A stretch of 64,000 nucleotides of DNA from Athripsodes cinereus (lineage: Eukaryota; Arthropoda; Insecta; Trichoptera; Leptoceridae): contig OX388312.1 in assembly GCA_947579605.1 (NCBI GenBank), positions 18,747,313-18,811,312 on the forward strand, in the 5' to 3' direction. The position numbers and the translations under genes were made by a program. Every line of letters starts with the position of its first letter. The first letter of the stretch is position 1. The notes under the pieces were generated by a model. It was not told the origin of the DNA. It worked only from the letters and a program-made list of their open reading frames with translations, and did no database searches. Shown here in pieces: positions 62,900 through 64,000 of this stretch.

Positions 62900-64000
62900 A
62901 ACCTTTGTATCTTACCTAACCAATTTATCATATATATCAGAAAAACTATTTGTAGAATACGACTTTTCATTAGTTCAACATCGAACATCTATGTTCTGTA
63001 TGAGGTGAAAAGACTGGTATTAAAAGGGAAGACTGAGGGCTATAGAGGTTGGAAGAAAGCAGCTTTTCTGGCTTTGGAACATCGGAGTGAACCGGGGTGA
63101 AAGGCGTGGAAAAGCTATTTAATGCACCCAGCTCTTAATACGGTCTTATTATGAGGCGCAAAGTGACTATAGCCAAAAATATGTGCATACCAATCTCGCA
63201 GTGGCACAATAGTTTTTACTATAGTCCCTTCCCAAGTTGTATTATTAAGATTGTGTCTAGAGTAAGAGACAGGCAAAGTTTCTCCCAGGTAGTCGTTAAC
63301 ATTGGGAGGCCCGGCAAGACACATGAAGATTTTTCTTGTAACAGGAGTTCTCTCCTGTAGGTATTATATATCTTGTTTTATTTTTATTACAAACCTTAAT
63401 CTGCAGAAGGAAGTATTTCTAAATGTTCAATACTTATGAAATAAATGTATGTTTTAGTCATCTTTTGCTATTCACAGATGATGGCATTATCCCGATTGAA
63501 TCAAAATATTTGACATAATTCAATATTTTGAGCTACCTTCTGTTTACAGGTAACACGTCACTTAGTTTGCCATCTACCAAATTTATTATTAACAACCATC
63601 GCCTTGCTCTTGAGTCCTTTAGTGTGTCATGTTTATCACATACTATTTACTCTACATGGCTATCTCACATATTTGATATTCTTTAACTGTTAAGTAATAA
63701 TATCTTTTCATTCTGTTATCAATTTCATTTGCACTGAAACTCTTTCTTGACAAGTAGATGTATTTGTAACAACCTGAAGAAGAATATTTCAATGCACATG
63801 TACTCATTTCTAATGATATAAAGTGACAATACAAAAAATATGTAATTTTTTGGTGATTTTATTCATCTAAAACAACATGACTTTTCTAAAACAATATAAA
63901 ATAACAAAATGCAAATTCTGATTCAGTGTTTGGGATGGCTTTTTCAGACAAATGTGAAAATATTGGAAATCATTAACAAAAATTGAGGAAATAAAATGTA
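62900..64000. other. Intergenic region to the window end
   Basis: No recognisable gene or mobile element. Open frames on both strands (63115-63360) overlap each other and have no known domains. Confidence 0.4.

Overview
This is eukaryotic nuclear DNA, AT-rich, with spliced genes, long introns and many retrotransposons and hAT-type DNA transposons. The two recognisable host genes (denticleless/Cdt2 and mitochondrial ATP synthase subunit g), the I-, Jockey- and CR1-like LINEs and frequent words such as TAGGTACCTAC point to an insect. I cannot fix the order from the sequence (Hemiptera or Lepidoptera would both fit).

Layout. 1-6000: a decayed reverse transcriptase relic split by a nest of LINE in LINE with a SINE inside, then AT-rich repeats. 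6470-14643: an almost full-length I-clade LINE (minus strand, 11-bp target duplication) split by a hAT element that holds a second hAT. 14696-19449: two more hAT relics with GC-palindrome ends, two small foldback elements and a SINE. 20990-25560: an unclassified transposase-like relic, invaded by an R1-like LINE tail, itself invaded by a complete LTR retrotransposon with identical 300-bp LTRs. 26190-36550: a long, transposon-poor, AT-rich, ORF-poor stretch with a Penelope-like fragment, a small hAT, a perfect hairpin and a CRE-containing duplication. 36552-41590: the four-exon denticleless/Cdt2 gene (minus strand), with a 105-bp tandem array in its last intron that copies the splice donor. 41789-48526: foldback elements, a 68-bp tandem repeat, and an L2-like LINE carrying a second LTR retrotransposon of the same family. 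48575-61938: hAT-type ends 13.4 kb apart enclosing a multi-level nest: a Jockey-like LINE, another LINE, a further hAT, an element with two inverted hammerhead-ribozyme-like motifs, and a plus-strand CR1-like LINE with both ORFs open. 62312-62813: the two-exon gene for ATP synthase subunit g (plus strand).

The host genes act separately: Cdt2 is the substrate receptor of a PCNA-dependent ubiquitin ligase, and subunit g belongs to the mitochondrial ATP synthase. The strongest leads are: (1) a two-copy gypsy-like family with one 645-codon ORF keeping gag and protease but lacking reverse transcriptase, RNase H and the integrase core; (2) the inverted pair of hammerhead-like motifs inside an element with an 11-bp target duplication; (3) a TTTTTTA slippery heptamer exactly at the ORF1/ORF2 frame change of the CR1-like LINE, whose ORF2 has no suitable AUG; (4) the array of copied splice donors in the Cdt2 intron; (5) several hAT families sharing 8-bp duplications and GC-palindrome-rich but mutually different ends.
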